A DNA stretch of 64,000 nt. Origin: Auanema rhodensis (lineage: Eukaryota; Nematoda; Chromadorea; Rhabditida; Rhabditidae). Positions within the stretch are counted from its first letter, which is position 1. Every line of letters starts with the position of its first letter. The position numbers and the translations under genes are program-made. Where the stretch lies: the NCBI GenBank assembly GCA_964057225.1, contig OZ059899.1, positions 806,001-870,000 on the forward strand, given 5' to 3'. The notes beneath the pieces are model-generated. The model did no database searches and was not told the DNA's origin. It was given only the letters and a program-made list of their open reading frames with translations. Positions 1-11,707 of this stretch are shown here, one piece after another.

Positions 1-209
1 TATGATCGTTTGAAAAATGATGCATTAGTGTATGTTGAGTTTCCATGTACACTCAACATTGCTTCCAAAAACATTTTGACAAAAATTTTTTCGAAAAATT
101 TCAAAATAATTTAGCGAAAAGTAGATGTTTTTAGATTCCGTTTTTCAAGGCAAAGACGATGGACAATGTTATTCAACGAAAAAAATAATTCTTCAGGGTG
201 AAAATCGAG

Positions 210-231
210 GATATAAGTGTGAACTTATATC
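210..231 (+). other. 9-bp stem / 4-nt loop inverted repeat (rel 86-107)
   Basis: The arms GATATAAGT (210-218) and ACTTATATC (223-231) are perfectly complementary around the loop GTGA. The element recurs in nearly every domain-I and domain-III monomer. In one domain-II type only the loop changes (GTGA to GGGA, rel 96). In the type with C at rel 37, rel 92 and rel 102 change together and the pairing register shifts. Function is unknown; a cruciform or a stem in a satellite transcript are both possible. It overlaps the 14-bp palindrome at 227-240, so both cannot fold at once. Confidence 0.75.
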
Positions 232-240
232 AGTTGATAT
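227..240 (+). other. Palindrome ATATCA-GT-TGATAT (rel 103-116)
   Basis: The 6-bp arms are perfectly complementary around a 2-nt centre. The right arm runs into the EcoRV site GATATC. It shares bases 227-231 with the longer hairpin at 210-231. It is kept in nearly all monomers, including those with the rel 102 change, which lies just outside it. The changes that alter the long hairpin therefore leave this palindrome intact. Function is unknown. Confidence 0.65.
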
Positions 241-358
241 CTCGGTGCATTTTCAAGCTAGCGCAAATCTGATAACACAGATCGACGCAGCTCAAAAATC
301 CGCATCGAATGCACTATACTACATTGAGAAACGCTTAATACAAAAATTAGTTATGATT

Positions 359-455
359 GTTTGAAAAATGATGCATTAGTGTATGTTGAGTTTCCATGTA
401 CACTCAACATTGCTTCCAAAAACATTTTGACAAAAATTTTTTCGAAAAATTTCAA
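359..455 (+). other. Invariant core of the monomer (rel 235-331)
   Basis: Across the array body I find no recurrent base substitution in this 97-bp segment; the only repeated difference is 6 versus 7 T in one run. The other 254 bp of the monomer hold about 30 recurrently variable sites. The core contains the 9-bp dyad at 383-410 and most of the phased A/T tracts. In other satellites such quiet segments have been interpreted as constrained protein-binding or structural domains (the CENP-B box of alpha satellite is the best-known case). Here that role is inferred. Six private mutations do fall in the core, all near the right edge of the array (59.7-62.6 kb). Confidence 0.7.
383..410 (+). other. 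9-bp dyad in the invariant core (rel 259-286)
   Basis: The arms ATGTTGAGT (383-391) and ACTCAACAT (402-410) are perfect reverse complements separated by the 10 nt TTCCATGTAC. The next outer pair does not match. The element is present in every monomer. The only break I noticed is the private T-to-A change at 60,078 near the array edge. Dyads of this size are typical of sites bound by protein dimers and can also extrude as hairpins. No known recognition sequence is claimed. It is the most conserved symmetrical element in the repeat. Confidence 0.75.
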
Positions 456-471
456 GATAATTTAGCGAAAA
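418..471 (+). other. Phased A/T tracts, possible curved DNA (rel 294-347)
   Basis: Runs of four to six A or T follow one another at roughly 10-14 bp spacing: A5 at 418, T4 near 426, A5T6 at 432-442, A5T3 at 445-452, and A4 at 468. The run TTTTT-CG-AAAAA at 438-449 is a perfect 12-bp palindrome containing a BstBI site. Phased A-tracts bend DNA, and curvature is a frequent property of satellites. Curvature here is an inference from spacing. The T6 run is where the array's recurrent 1-bp insertions (T7) occur, as expected for polymerase slippage. Confidence 0.6.
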
Positions 472-1880
472 GTAGATGTTTTTAGATTCCGTTTTTCAAG
501 GCAAAGACGATGAACAATGTTATTCAACGAAAAAATTAATTCTTCAGGGTGAAAATCGAGGATATAAGTGTGAACTTATATCAGTTGATATCTCGGTGCA
601 TTTTCAAGCTAGCGCAAATCTGATAACACAGATCGACGCAGCTCAAAAATCCGCATCGAATGCACTATACTACATTAAGAAACGCTTAATACAAAAATTA
701 GTTATGATCGTTTGAAAAATGATGCATTAGTGTATGTTGAGTTTCCATGTACACTCAACATTGCTTCCAAAAACATTTTGACAAAAATTTTTTCGAAAAA
801 TTTCAAGATAATTTAGCAAAAAGTAGATGTTTTTAGATTCCGTTTTTCAAGGCAAAGACGATGGACAATGTTATTCAACGAAAAAATTAATTCTTCAGGG
901 TGAAAATCGAGGATATAAGTGTGAACTTATATCAGTTGATATCTCGGTGCATTTTCAAGCTAGCGCAAATCTGATAACACAGATCGACGCAGCTCAAAAA
1001 TCCGCATCGAATGCACTATACTACATTGAGAAACGCTTAATACAAAAATTAGTTATGATTGTTTGAAAAATGATGCATTAGTGTATGTTGAGTTTCCATG
1101 TACACTCAACATTGCTTCCAAAAACATTTTGACAAAAATTTTTTCGAAAAATTTCAAAATAATTTAGCGAAAAGTAGATGTTTTTAGATTCCGTTTTTCA
1201 AGGCGAAGACGATGGACAATGTTATTCAACGAAAAAATTAATTCTTCAGGGTGAAAATCGAGGATATAAGTGTGAACTTATATCAGTTGATATCTCGGTG
1301 CATTTTCAAGCTAGCGCAAATCTGATAACACAGATCGACGCAGCTCAAAAATCCGCATCGAATGCACTATACTACATTGAGAAACGCTTAATACAAAAAT
1401 TAGTTATGATTGTTTGAAAAATGATGCATTAGTGTATGTTGAGTTTCCATGTACACTCAACATTGCTTCCAAAAACATTTTGACAAAAATTTTTTCGAAA
1501 AATTTCAAAATAATTTAGCGAAAAGTAGATGTTTTTAGATTCCGTTTTTCAAGGCGAAGACGATGGACAATGTTATTCAACGAAAAAATTAATTCTTCAG
1601 GGTGAAAATCGAGGATATAAGTGTGAACTTATATCAGTTGATATCTCGGTGCATTTTCAAGCTAGCGCAAATCTGATAACACAGATCGACGCAGCTTAAA
1701 AATCCGCATCGAATGCACTATACTACATCGAGAAATGCTTAATACAAAAATTAGTTATGATCGTTTGAAAAATGATGCATTAGTGTATGTTGAGTTTCCA
1801 TGTACACTCAACATTGCTTCCAAAAACATTTTGACAAAAATTTTTTTCGAAAAATTTCAAGATAATTTAGCAAAAAGTAG

Positions 1881-4688
1881 ATGTTTTTAGATTCCGTTTT
1901 TCAAGGCAAAGACGATGGACAATGTTATTCAACGAAAAAATTAATTCTTCAGGGTGAAAATCGAAGATATAAGTGTGAACTTATATCAGTTGATATCTCG
2001 GTGCATTTTCAAGCTAGCGCAAATCTGATAACACAGATCGACGCAGCTCAAAAATCCGCATCGAATGCACTATACTACATTAAGAAACGCTTAATACAAA
2101 AATTAGTTATGATCGTTTGAAAAATGATGCATTAGTGTATGTTGAGTTTCCATGTACACTCAACATTGCTTCCAAAAACATTTTGACAAAAATTTTTTCG
2201 AAAAATTTCAAAATAATTTAGCGAAAAGTAGATGTTTTTAGATTCCGTTTTTCAAGGCAAAGACGATGGACAATGTTATTCAACGAAAAAAATAATTCTT
2301 CAGGGTGAAAATCAAGGATATAAGTGTGAACTTATATCAGTTGATATCTCGGTGCATTTTTAAGCTAGCGCAAATCTGATAACACAGATCGACGTAGCTT
2401 AAAAATCCGCATCGAATGCACTATACTACATTGAGAAACGCTTAATACAAAAATTAGTTATGATCGTTTGAAAAATGATGCATTAGTGTATGTTGAGTTT
2501 CCATGTACACTCAACATTGCTTCCAAAAACATTTTGACAAAAATTTTTTCGAAAAATTTCAAAATAATTTAGCGAAAAGTAGATGTTTTTAGATTCCGTT
2601 TTTCAAGGCAAAGACGATGGACAATGTTATTCAACGAAAAAAATAATTCTTCAGGGTGAAAATCGAGGATATAAGTGTGAACTTATATCAGTTGATATCT
2701 CGGTGCATTTTTAAGCTAGCGCAAATCTGATAACACAGATCGACGTAGCTTAAAAATCCGCATCGAATGCACTATACTACATTGAGAAACGCTTAATACA
2801 AAAATTAGTTATGATCGTTTGAAAAATGATGCATTAGTGTATGTTGAGTTTCCATGTACACTCAACATTGCTTCCAAAAACATTTTGACAAAAATTTTTT
2901 CGAAAAATTTCAAGATAATTTAGCAAAAAGTAGATGTTTTTAGATTCCGTTTTTCAAGGCAAAGACGATGGACAATGTTATTCAACGAAAAATTTAATTC
3001 TTCAGGGTGAAAATCGAGGATATAAGTGTGAACTTATATCAGTTGATATCTCGGTGCATTTTCAAGCTAGCGCAAATCTGATAACACAGATCGACGCAGC
3101 TCAAAAATCCGCATCGAATGCACTATACTACATTGAGAAACGCTTAATACAAAAATTAGTTATGATCGTTTGAAAAATGATGCATTAGTGTATGTTGAGT
3201 TTCCATGTACACTCAACATTGCTTCCAAAAACATTTTGACAAAAATTTTTTCGAAAAATTTCAAGATAATTTAGCGAAAAGTAGATGTTTTTAGATTCCG
3301 TTTTTCAAGGCAAAGACGATGGACAATGTTATTCAACGAAAAAATTAATTCTTCAGGGTGAAAATCGAAGATATAAGTGTGAACTTATATCAGTTGATAT
3401 CTCGGTGCATTTTCAAGCTAGCGCAAATCTGATAACACAGATCGACGCAGCTCAAAAATCCGCATCGAATGCACTATACTACATTAAGAAACGCTTAATA
3501 CAAAAATTAGTTATGATCGTTTGAAAAATGATGCATTAGTGTATGTTGAGTTTCCATGTACACTCAACATTGCTTCCAAAAACATTTTGACAAAAATTTT
3601 TTCGAAAAATTTCAAAATAATTTAGCGAAAAGTAGATGTTTTTAGATTCCGTTTTTCAAGGCAAAGACGATGGACAATGTTATTCAACGAAAAAAATAAT
3701 TCTTCAGGGTGAAAATCAAGGATATAAGTGTGAACTTATATCAGTTGATATCTCGGTGCATTTTTAAGCTAGCGCAAATCTGATAACACAGATCGACGTA
3801 GCTTAAAAATCCGCATCGAATGCACTATACTACATTGAGAAACGCTTAATACAAAAATTAGTTATGATCGTTTGAAAAATGATGCATTAGTGTATGTTGA
3901 GTTTCCATGTACACTCAACATTGCTTCCAAAAACATTTTGACAAAAATTTTTTCGAAAAATTTCAAAATAATTTAGCGAAAAGTAGATGTTTTTAGATTC
4001 CGTTTTTCAAGGCAAAGACGATGGACAATGTTATTCAACGAAAAAAATAATTCTTCAGGGTGAAAATCGAGGATATAAGTGTGAACTTATATCAGTTGAT
4101 ATCTCGGTGCATTTTTAAGCTAGCGCAAATCTGATAACACAGATCGACGTAGCTTAAAAATCCGCATCGAATGCACTATACTACATTGAGAAACGCTTAA
4201 TACAAAAATTAGTTATGATCGTTTGAAAAATGATGCATTAGTGTATGTTGAGTTTCCATGTACACTCAACATTGCTTCCAAAAACATTTTGACAAAAATT
4301 TTTTCGAAAAATTTCAAGATAATTTAGCAAAAAGTAGATGTTTTTAGATTCCGTTTTTCAAGGCAAAGACGATGGACAATGTTATTCAACGAAAAATTTA
4401 ATTCTTCAGGGTGAAAATCGAGGATATAAGTGTGAACTTATATCAGTTGATATCTCGGTGCATTTTCAAGCTAGCGCAAATCTGATAACACAGATCGACG
4501 CAGCTCAAAAATCCGCATCGAATGCACTATACTACATTGAGAAACGCTTAATACAAAAATTAGTTATGATCGTTTGAAAAATGATGCATTAGTGTATGTT
4601 GAGTTTCCATGTACACTCAACATTGCTTCCAAAAACATTTTGACAAAAATTTTTTCGAAAAATTTCAAGATAATTTAGCGAAAAGTAG
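1881..4688 (+). repeat. Tandem tetramer duplication (2 x 1,404 bp)
   Basis: Two four-monomer units lie head to tail, at 1,881-3,284 and 3,285-4,688. Each reads: open frame with A at rel 85 and A at rel 202; broken type with CATTTTTAAG and GACGTAGCTTAA; the same broken type again; open frame with ATTT at rel 59-62. The private change TCGAGG to TCAAGG appears at 2,311-2,316 and 3,715-3,720, exactly 1,404 bp apart, which proves the duplication. The same four-monomer order, without that marker, recurs at 7,496-8,899 inside the larger repeat, so the tetramer is an older building block. Confidence 0.88.
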
Positions 4689-7495
4689 ATGTTTTTAGAT
4701 TCCGTTTTTCAAGGCAAAGACGATGGACAATGTTATTCAACGAAAAAATTAATTCTTCAGGGTGAAAATCGAAGATATAAGTGTGAACTTATATCAGTTG
4801 ATATCTCGGTGCATTTTCAAGCTAGCGCAAATCTGATAACACAGATCGACGCAGCTCAAAAATCCGCATAGAATGCACTATACTACATTAAGAAACGCTT
4901 AATACAAAAATTAGTTATGATCGTTTGAAAAATGATGCATTAGTGTATGTTGAGTTTCCATGTACACTCAACATTGCTTCCAAAAACATTTTGACAAAAA
5001 TTTTTTCGAAAAATTTCAAAATAATTTAGCGAAAAGTAGATGTTTTTAGATTCCGTTTTTCAAGGCAAAGACGATGGACAATGTTATTCAACGAAAAAAA
5101 TAATTCTTCAGGGTGAAAATCGAGGATATAAGTGTGAACTTATATCAGTTGATATCTCGGTGCATTTTTAAGCTAGCGCAAATCTGATAACACAGATCGA
5201 CGTAGCTTAAAAATCCGCATCGAATGCACTATACTACATTGGAAACGCTTAATACAAAAATTAGTTATGATCGTTTGAAAAATGATGCATTAGTGTATGT
5301 TGAGTTTCCATGTACACTCAACATTGCTTCCAAAAACATTTTGACAAAAATTTTTTCGAAAAATTTCAAGATAATTTAGCAAAAAGTAGATGTTTTTAGA
5401 TTCCGTTTTTCAAGGCAAAGACGATGGACAATGTTATTCAACGAAAAATTTAATTCTTCAGGGTGAAAATCGAGGATATAAGTGTGAACTTATATCAGTT
5501 GATATCTCGGTGCATTTTCAAGCTAGCGCAAATCTGATAACACAGATCGACGCAGCTCAAAAATCCGCATCGAATGCACTATACTACATTAAGAAACGCT
5601 TAATACAAAAATTAGTTATGATCGTTTGAAAAATGATGCATTAGTGTATGTTGAGTTTCCATGTACACTCAACATTGCTTCCAAAAACATTTTGACAAAA
5701 ATTTTTTCGAAAAATTTCAAAATAATTTAGCGAAAAGTAGATGTTTTTAGATTCCGTTTTTCAAGGCAAAGACGATGGACAATGTTATTCATCGAAAAAA
5801 TTAATTCTTCAGGGTGAAAATCGAGGATATAAGTGTGAACTTATATCAGTTGATATCTCGGTGCATTTTCAAGCTAGCGCAAATCTGATAACACAGATCG
5901 ACGCAGCTCAAAAATCCGCATCGAATGCACTATACTACATTGAGAAACGCTTAATACAAAAATTAGTTATGATCGTTTGAAAAATGATGCATTAGTGTAT
6001 GTTGAGTTTCCATGTACACTCAACATTGCTTCCAAAAACATTTTGACAAAAATTTTTTCGAAAAATTTCAAAATAATTTAGCGAAAAGTAGATGTTTTTA
6101 GATTCCGTTTTTCAAGGCAAAGACGATGGACAATGTTATTCAACGAAAAAAATAATTCTTCAGGGTGAAAATCGAGGATATAAGTGTGAACTTATATCAG
6201 TTGATATCTCGGTGCTTTTTTAAGCTAGCGCAAATCTGATAACACAGATCGACGCAGCTCAAAAATCCGCATCGAATGCACTATACTACATTGAGAAACG
6301 CTTAATACAAAAATTAGTTATGATCGTTTGAAAAATGATGCATTAGTGTATGTTGAGTTTCCATGTACACTCAACATTGCTTCCAAAAACATTTTGACAA
6401 AAATTTTTTCGAAAAATTTCAAAATAATTTAGCAAAAAGTAGATGTTTTTAGATTCCTTTTTTCAAGGCAAAGACGATGGACAATGTTATTCAACGAAAA
6501 AATTAATTCTTCAGGGTGAAAATCGAGGATATAAGTGTGAACTTATATCAGTTGATATCTCGGTGCATTTTCAAGCTAGCGCAAATCTGATAACACAGAT
6601 CGACGCAGCTCAAAAATCCGCATCGAATGCACTATACTACATTAAGAAACGCTTAATACAAAAATTAGTTATGATCGTTTGAAAAATGATGCATTAGTGT
6701 ATGTTGAGTTTCCATGTACACTCAACATTGCTTCCAAAAACATTTTGACAAAAATTTTTTCGAAAAATTTCAAAATAATTTAGCGAAAAGTAGATGTTTT
6801 TAGATTCCGTTTTTCAAGGCAAAGACGATGGACAATGTTATTCAACGAAAAAAATAATTCTTCACTGTGAAAATCGAGGATATAAGTGTGAACTTATATC
6901 AGTTGATATCTCGGTGCATTTTTAAGCTAGCGCAAATCTGATAACACAGATCGACGTAGCTTAAAAATCCGCATCGAATGCACTATACTACATTGAGAAA
7001 CGCTTAATACAAAAATTAGTTATGATCGTTTGAAAAATGATGCATTAGTGTATGTTGAGTTTCCATGTACACTCAACATTGCTTCCAAAAACATTTTGAC
7101 AAAAATTTTTTCGAAAAATTTCAAGATAATTTAGCAAAAAGTAGATGTTTTTAGATTCCGTTTTTCAAGGCAAAGACGATGGACAATGTTATTCAACGAA
7201 AAATTTAATTCTTCAGGGTGAAAATCGAGAATATAAGTGTGAACTTATATCAGTTGATATCTCGGTGCATTTTCAAGCTAGCGCAAATCTGATAACACAG
7301 ATCGACGCAGCTCAAAAATCCGCATCGAATGCACTATACTACATTGAGAAACGCTTAATACAAAAATTAGTTATGATCGTTTGAAAAATGATGCATTAGT
7401 GTATGTTGAGTTTCCATGTACACTCAACATTGCTTCCAAAAACATTTTGACAAAAATTTTTTCGAAAAATTTCAAGATAATTTAGCGAAAAGTAG
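4689..7495 (+). repeat. Domain I block partly homologous to the 8.4-kb unit
   Basis: Eight monomers. The order of types from 4,338 to about 6,440 matches 8,549 to about 10,650 at an offset of 4,211-4,212 bp (12 monomers, minus one base lost near 5,242). An ancestral 12-monomer duplication therefore predates the 8.4-kb repeats. Oddities: a TCG-to-TAG stop near 4,870, the 1-bp deletion in CATTGAGAAAC near 5,242, rel 16 T in the monomer at 6,443, and an AGGG-to-ACTG change in the monomer at 6,794. Confidence 0.75.
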
Positions 7496-10303
7496 ATGTT
7501 TTTAGATTCCGTTTTTCAAGGCAAAGACGATGGACAATGTTATTCAACGAAAAAATTAATTCTTCAGGGTGAAAATCGAAGATATAAGTGTGAACTTATA
7601 TCAGTTGATATCTCGGTGCATTTTCAAGCTAGCGCAAATCTGATAACACAGATCGACGCAGCTCAAAAATCCGCATCGAATGCACTATACTACATTAAGA
7701 AACGCTTAATACAAAAATTAGTTATGATCGTTTGAAAAATGATGCATTAGTGTATGTTGAGTTTCCATGTACACTCAACATTGCTTCCAAAAACATTTTG
7801 ACAAAAATTTTTTCGAAAAATTTCAAAATAATTTAGCGAAAAGTAGATGTTTTTAGATTCCGTTTTTCAAGGCAAAGACGATGGACAATGTTATTCAACG
7901 AAAAAAATAATTCTTCAGGGTGAAAATCGAGGATATAAGTGTGAACTTATATCAGTTGATATCTCGGTGCATTTTTAAGCTAGCGCAAATCTGATAACAC
8001 AGATCGACGTAGCTTAAAAATCCGCATTGAATGCACTATACTACATTGAGAAACGCTTAATACAAAAATTAGTTATGATCGTTTGAAAAATGATGCATTA
8101 GTGTATGTTGAGTTTCCATGTACACTCAACATTGCTTCCAAAAACATTTTGACAAAAATTTTTTCGAAAAATTTCAAAATAATTTAGCGAAAAGTAGATG
8201 TTTTTAGATTCCGTTTTTCAAGGCAAAGACGATGGACAATGTTATTCAACGAAAAAAATAATTCTTCAGGGTGAAAATCGAGGATATAAGTGTGAACTTA
8301 TATCAGTTGATATCTCGGTGCATTTTTAAGCTAGCGCAAATCTGATAACACAGATCGACGTAGCTTAAAAATCCGCATCGAATGCACTATACTACATTGA
8401 GAAACGCTTAATACAAAAATTAGTTATGATCGTTTGAAAAATGATGCATTAGTGTATGTTGAGTTTCCATGTACACTCAACATTGCTTCCAAAAACATTT
8501 TGACAAAAATTTTTTCGAAAAATTTCAAGATAATTTAGCAAAAAGTAGATGTTTTTAGATTCCGTTTTTCAAGGCAAAGACGATGGACAATGTTATTCAA
8601 CGAAAAATTTAATTCTTCAGGGTGAAAATCGAGGATATAAGTGTGAACTTATATCAGTTGATATCTCGGTGCATTTTCAAGCTAGCGCAAATCTGATAAC
8701 ACAGATCGACGCAGCTCAAAAATCCGCATCGAATGCACTATACTACATTGAGAAACGCTTAATACAAAAATTAGTTATGATCGTTTGAAAAATGATGCAT
8801 TAGTGTATGTTGAGTTTCCATGTACACTCAACATTGCTTCCAAAAACATTTTGACAAAAATTTTTTCGAAAAATTTCAAGATAATTTAGCGAAAAGTAGA
8901 TGTTTTTAGATTCCGTTTTTCAAGGCAAAGACGATGGACAATGTTATTCAACGAAAAAATTAATTCTTCAGGGTGAAAATCGAAGATATAAGTGTGAACT
9001 TATATCAGTTGATATCTCGGTGCATTTTCAAGCTAGCGCAAATCTGATAACACAGATCGACGCAGCTCAAAAATCCGCATCGAATGCACTATACTACATT
9101 AAGAAACGCTTAATACGAAAATTAGTTATGATCGTTTGAAAAATGATGCATTAGTGTATGTTGAGTTTCCATGTACACTCAACATTGCTTCCAAAAACAT
9201 TTTGACAAAAATTTTTTCGAAAAATTTCAAGATAATTTAGCGAAAAGTAGATGTTTTTAGATTCCGTTTTTCAAGGCAAAGACGATGGACAATGTTATTC
9301 AACGAAAAAAATAATTCTTCAGGGTGAAAATCGAGGATATAAGTGTGAACTTATATCAGTTGATATCTCGGTGCATTTTTAAGCTAGCGCAAATCTGATA
9401 ACACAGATCGACGTAGCTTAAAAATCCGCATCGAATGCACTATACTACATTGAGAAACGCTTAATACAAAAATTAGTTATGATCGTTTGAAAAATGATGC
9501 ATTAGTGTATGTTGAGTTTCCATGTACACTCAACATTGCTTCCAAAAACATTTTGACAAAAATTTTTTCGAAAAATTTCAAGATAATTTAGCAAAAAGTA
9601 GATGTTTTTAGATTCCGTTTTTCAAGGCAAAGACGATGGACAATGTTATTCAACGAAAAATTTAATTCTTCAGGGTGAAAATCGAGGATATAAGTGTGAA
9701 CTTATATCAGTTGATATCTCGGTGCATTTTCAAGCTAGCGCAAATCTGATAACACAGATCGACGCAGCTCAAAAATCCGCATCGAATGCACTATACTACA
9801 TTAAGAAACGCTTAATACAAAAATTAGTTATGATCGTTTGAAAAATGATGCATTAGTGTATGTTGAGTTTCCATGTACACTCAACATTGCTTCCAAAAAC
9901 ATTTTGACAAAAATTTTTTCGAAAAATTTCAAAATAATTTAGCGAAAAGTAGATGTTTTTAGATTCCGTTTTTCAAGGCAAAGACGATGGACAATGTTAT
10001 TCATCGAAAAAATTAATTCTTCAGGGTGAAAATCGAGGATATAAGTGTGAACTTATATCAGTTGATATCTCGGTGCATTTTCAAGCTAGCGCAAATCTGA
10101 TAACACAGATCGACGCAGCTCAAAAATCCGCATCGAATGCACTATACTACATTGAGAAACGCTTAATACAAAAATTAGTTATGATCGTTTGAAAAATGAT
10201 GCATTAGTGTATGTTGAGTTTCCATGTACACTCAACATTGCTTCCAAAAACATTTTGACAAAAATTTTTTCGAAAAATTTCAAAATAATTTAGCAAAAAG
10301 TAG

Positions 10304-11707
10304 ATGTTTTTAGATTCCGTTTTTCAAGGCAAAGACGATGGACAATGTTATTCAACGAAAAAAATAATTTTTCAGGGTGAAAATCGAGGATATAAGTGTG
10401 AACTTATATCAGTTGATATCTCGGTGCTTTTTTAAGCTAGCGCAAATCTGATAACACAGATCGACGCAGCTCAAAAATCCGCATCGAATGCACTATACTA
10501 CATTGAGAAACGCTTAATACAAAAATTAGTTATGATCGTTTGAAAAATGATGCATTAGTGTATGTTGAGTTTCCATGTACACTCAACATTGCTTCCAAAA
10601 ACATTTTGACAAAAATTTTTTCGAAAAATTTCAAAATAATTTAGCAAAAAGTAGATGTTTTTAGATTCCGTTTTTCAAGGCAAAGACGATGGACAATGTT
10701 ATTCAACGAAAAAAATAATTTTTCAGGGTGAAAATCGAGGATATAAGTGTGAACTTATATCAGTTGATATCTCGGTGCTTTTTTAAGCTAGCGCAAATCT
10801 GATAACACAGATCGACGCAGCTCAAAAATCCGCATCGAATGCACTATACTACATTGAGAAACGCTTAATACAAAAATTAGTTATGATTGTTTGAAAAATG
10901 ATGCATTAGTGTATGTTGAGTTTCCATGTACACTCAACATTGCTTCCAAAAACATTTTGACAAAAATTTTTTCGAAAAATTTCAAAATAATTTAGCAAAA
11001 AGTAGATGTTTTTAGATTCCGTTTTTCAAGGCAAAGACGATGGACAATGTTATTCAACGAAAAAAATAATTTTTCAGGGTGAAAATCGAGGATATAAGTG
11101 TGAACTTATATCAGTTGATATCTCGGTGCTTTTTTAAGCTAGCGCAAATCTGATAACACAGATCGACGCAGCTCAAAAATCCGCATCGAATGCACTATAC
11201 TACATTGAGAAACGCTTAATACAAAAATTAGTTATGATCGTTTGAAAAATGATGCATTAGTGTATGTTGAGTTTCCATGTACACTCAACATTGCTTCCAA
11301 AAACATTTTGACAAAAATTTTTTCGAAAAATTTCAAAATAATTTAGCAAAAAGTAGATGTTTTTAGATTCCGTTTTTCAAGGCAAAGACGATGGACAATG
11401 TTATTCAACGAAAAAAATAATTTTTCAGGGTGAAAATCGAGGATATAAGTGTGAACTTATATCAGTTGATATCTCGGTGCTTTTTTAAGCTAGCGCAAAT
11501 CTGATAACACAGATCGACGCAGCTCAAAAATCCGCATCGAATGCACTATACTACATTGAGAAACGCTTAATACAAAAATTAGTTATGATTGTTTGAAAAA
11601 TGATGCATTAGTGTATGTTGAGTTTCCATGTACACTCAACATTGCTTCCAAAAACATTTTGACAAAAATTTTTTCGAAAAATTTCAAGATAATTTAGCAA
11701 AAAGTAG
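10304..11707 (+). repeat. Run of four CTTTTTTAAG-type monomers (2 x 702-bp dimer)
   Basis: Four consecutive monomers share A at rel 343 of the preceding unit, AATAATTTTTCAG, and CTTTTTTAAG (codon-44 stop). They alternate C and T at rel 234 (GATCG, GATTG, GATCG, GATTG), showing a duplicated 702-bp dimer. The run is copied at 18,729-20,132 with the same alternation. At 26,803-28,206 the third member has changed to GATTG, consistent with local conversion or mutation after duplication. Confidence 0.85.

Larger units (their letters stand above)
125..364 (+). other. 79-codon reading frame inside the monomer, probably not a gene
   Basis: An ATG-to-TGA frame covers rel 1-240 of the monomer. It recurs intact in 76 of 180 forward monomers (63 of 107 in domain I, 6 of 59 in domain II, 7 of 14 in domain III). 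Two further copies are shortened by point-mutation stops, at 4,689 (60 codons) and 36,985 (65 codons). I see no signal peptide, membrane segment or family motif. Arguments against coding: two recurrent stops (CAA to TAA at codons 44 and 57) have been amplified throughout the array. Common variants are mostly amino-acid changing (K/N at 20, G/R at 29, E/K at 68). There is no associated promoter or single-copy parent gene. The frame stays in phase between copies only because 351 is divisible by 3. Best read as a chance open frame multiplied by satellite amplification. Confidence 0.85.
125..475 (+). repeat. Representative 351-bp satellite monomer (reference frame)
   Basis: This copy is used as the coordinate frame (rel 1 = 125). 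By hand count it has 114 G+C of 351 (about 32%). Landmarks are a variable 5' part (rel 1-234), a quiet core (rel 235-331) and a short 3' tail with two common variants (rel 332 A/G, rel 343 G/A). Main diagnostic bases elsewhere are rel 16 G/T, 37 G/C, 43 T/G, 51-52, 60-61, 67 C/T, 92 A/T, 96 T/G, 102 T/C, 125 A/T, 130 C/T, 144 T/A, 164 C/T, 169 C/T, 172 A/C, 202 G/A and 234 C/T. Combinations of these define the monomer types used in the other entries. The length is about twice a nucleosome repeat, common among satellites. The chosen start is arbitrary because the true unit boundary of a tandem array cannot be defined from sequence. Confidence 0.97.
1..1880 (+). repeat. Domain I, leading block of near-uniform open monomers
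   Basis: The window opens inside a monomer (rel 228 onward). Monomers at 125, 476, 827 and 1,178 keep the 79-codon frame. The monomers at 1,178 and 1,529 share an A-to-G change at rel 28, marking a recent single-monomer duplication. The 1,529 copy carries the codon-57 stop and is 352 bp long because of a T7 run. No higher-order period is visible in this short stretch. Confidence 0.85.

Noticed and set aside
171-190. CENP-B box on the minus strand (TTTCGTTG matches the first eight bases of the mammalian box)
   Set aside because: The essential CGGG half is absent, and frequent variants (ATTCATCG, ATTCTTCG) alter the matching half as well. The resemblance is probably chance.
125-475. The 351-bp monomer as an ancient dimer of two halves of about 175 bp
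   Set aside because: I found only short resemblances (CAAAAATC...GCAT with GAAAAATGATGCAT) and at an offset of about 70 bp, not half a unit. No half-unit homology is convincing by eye.
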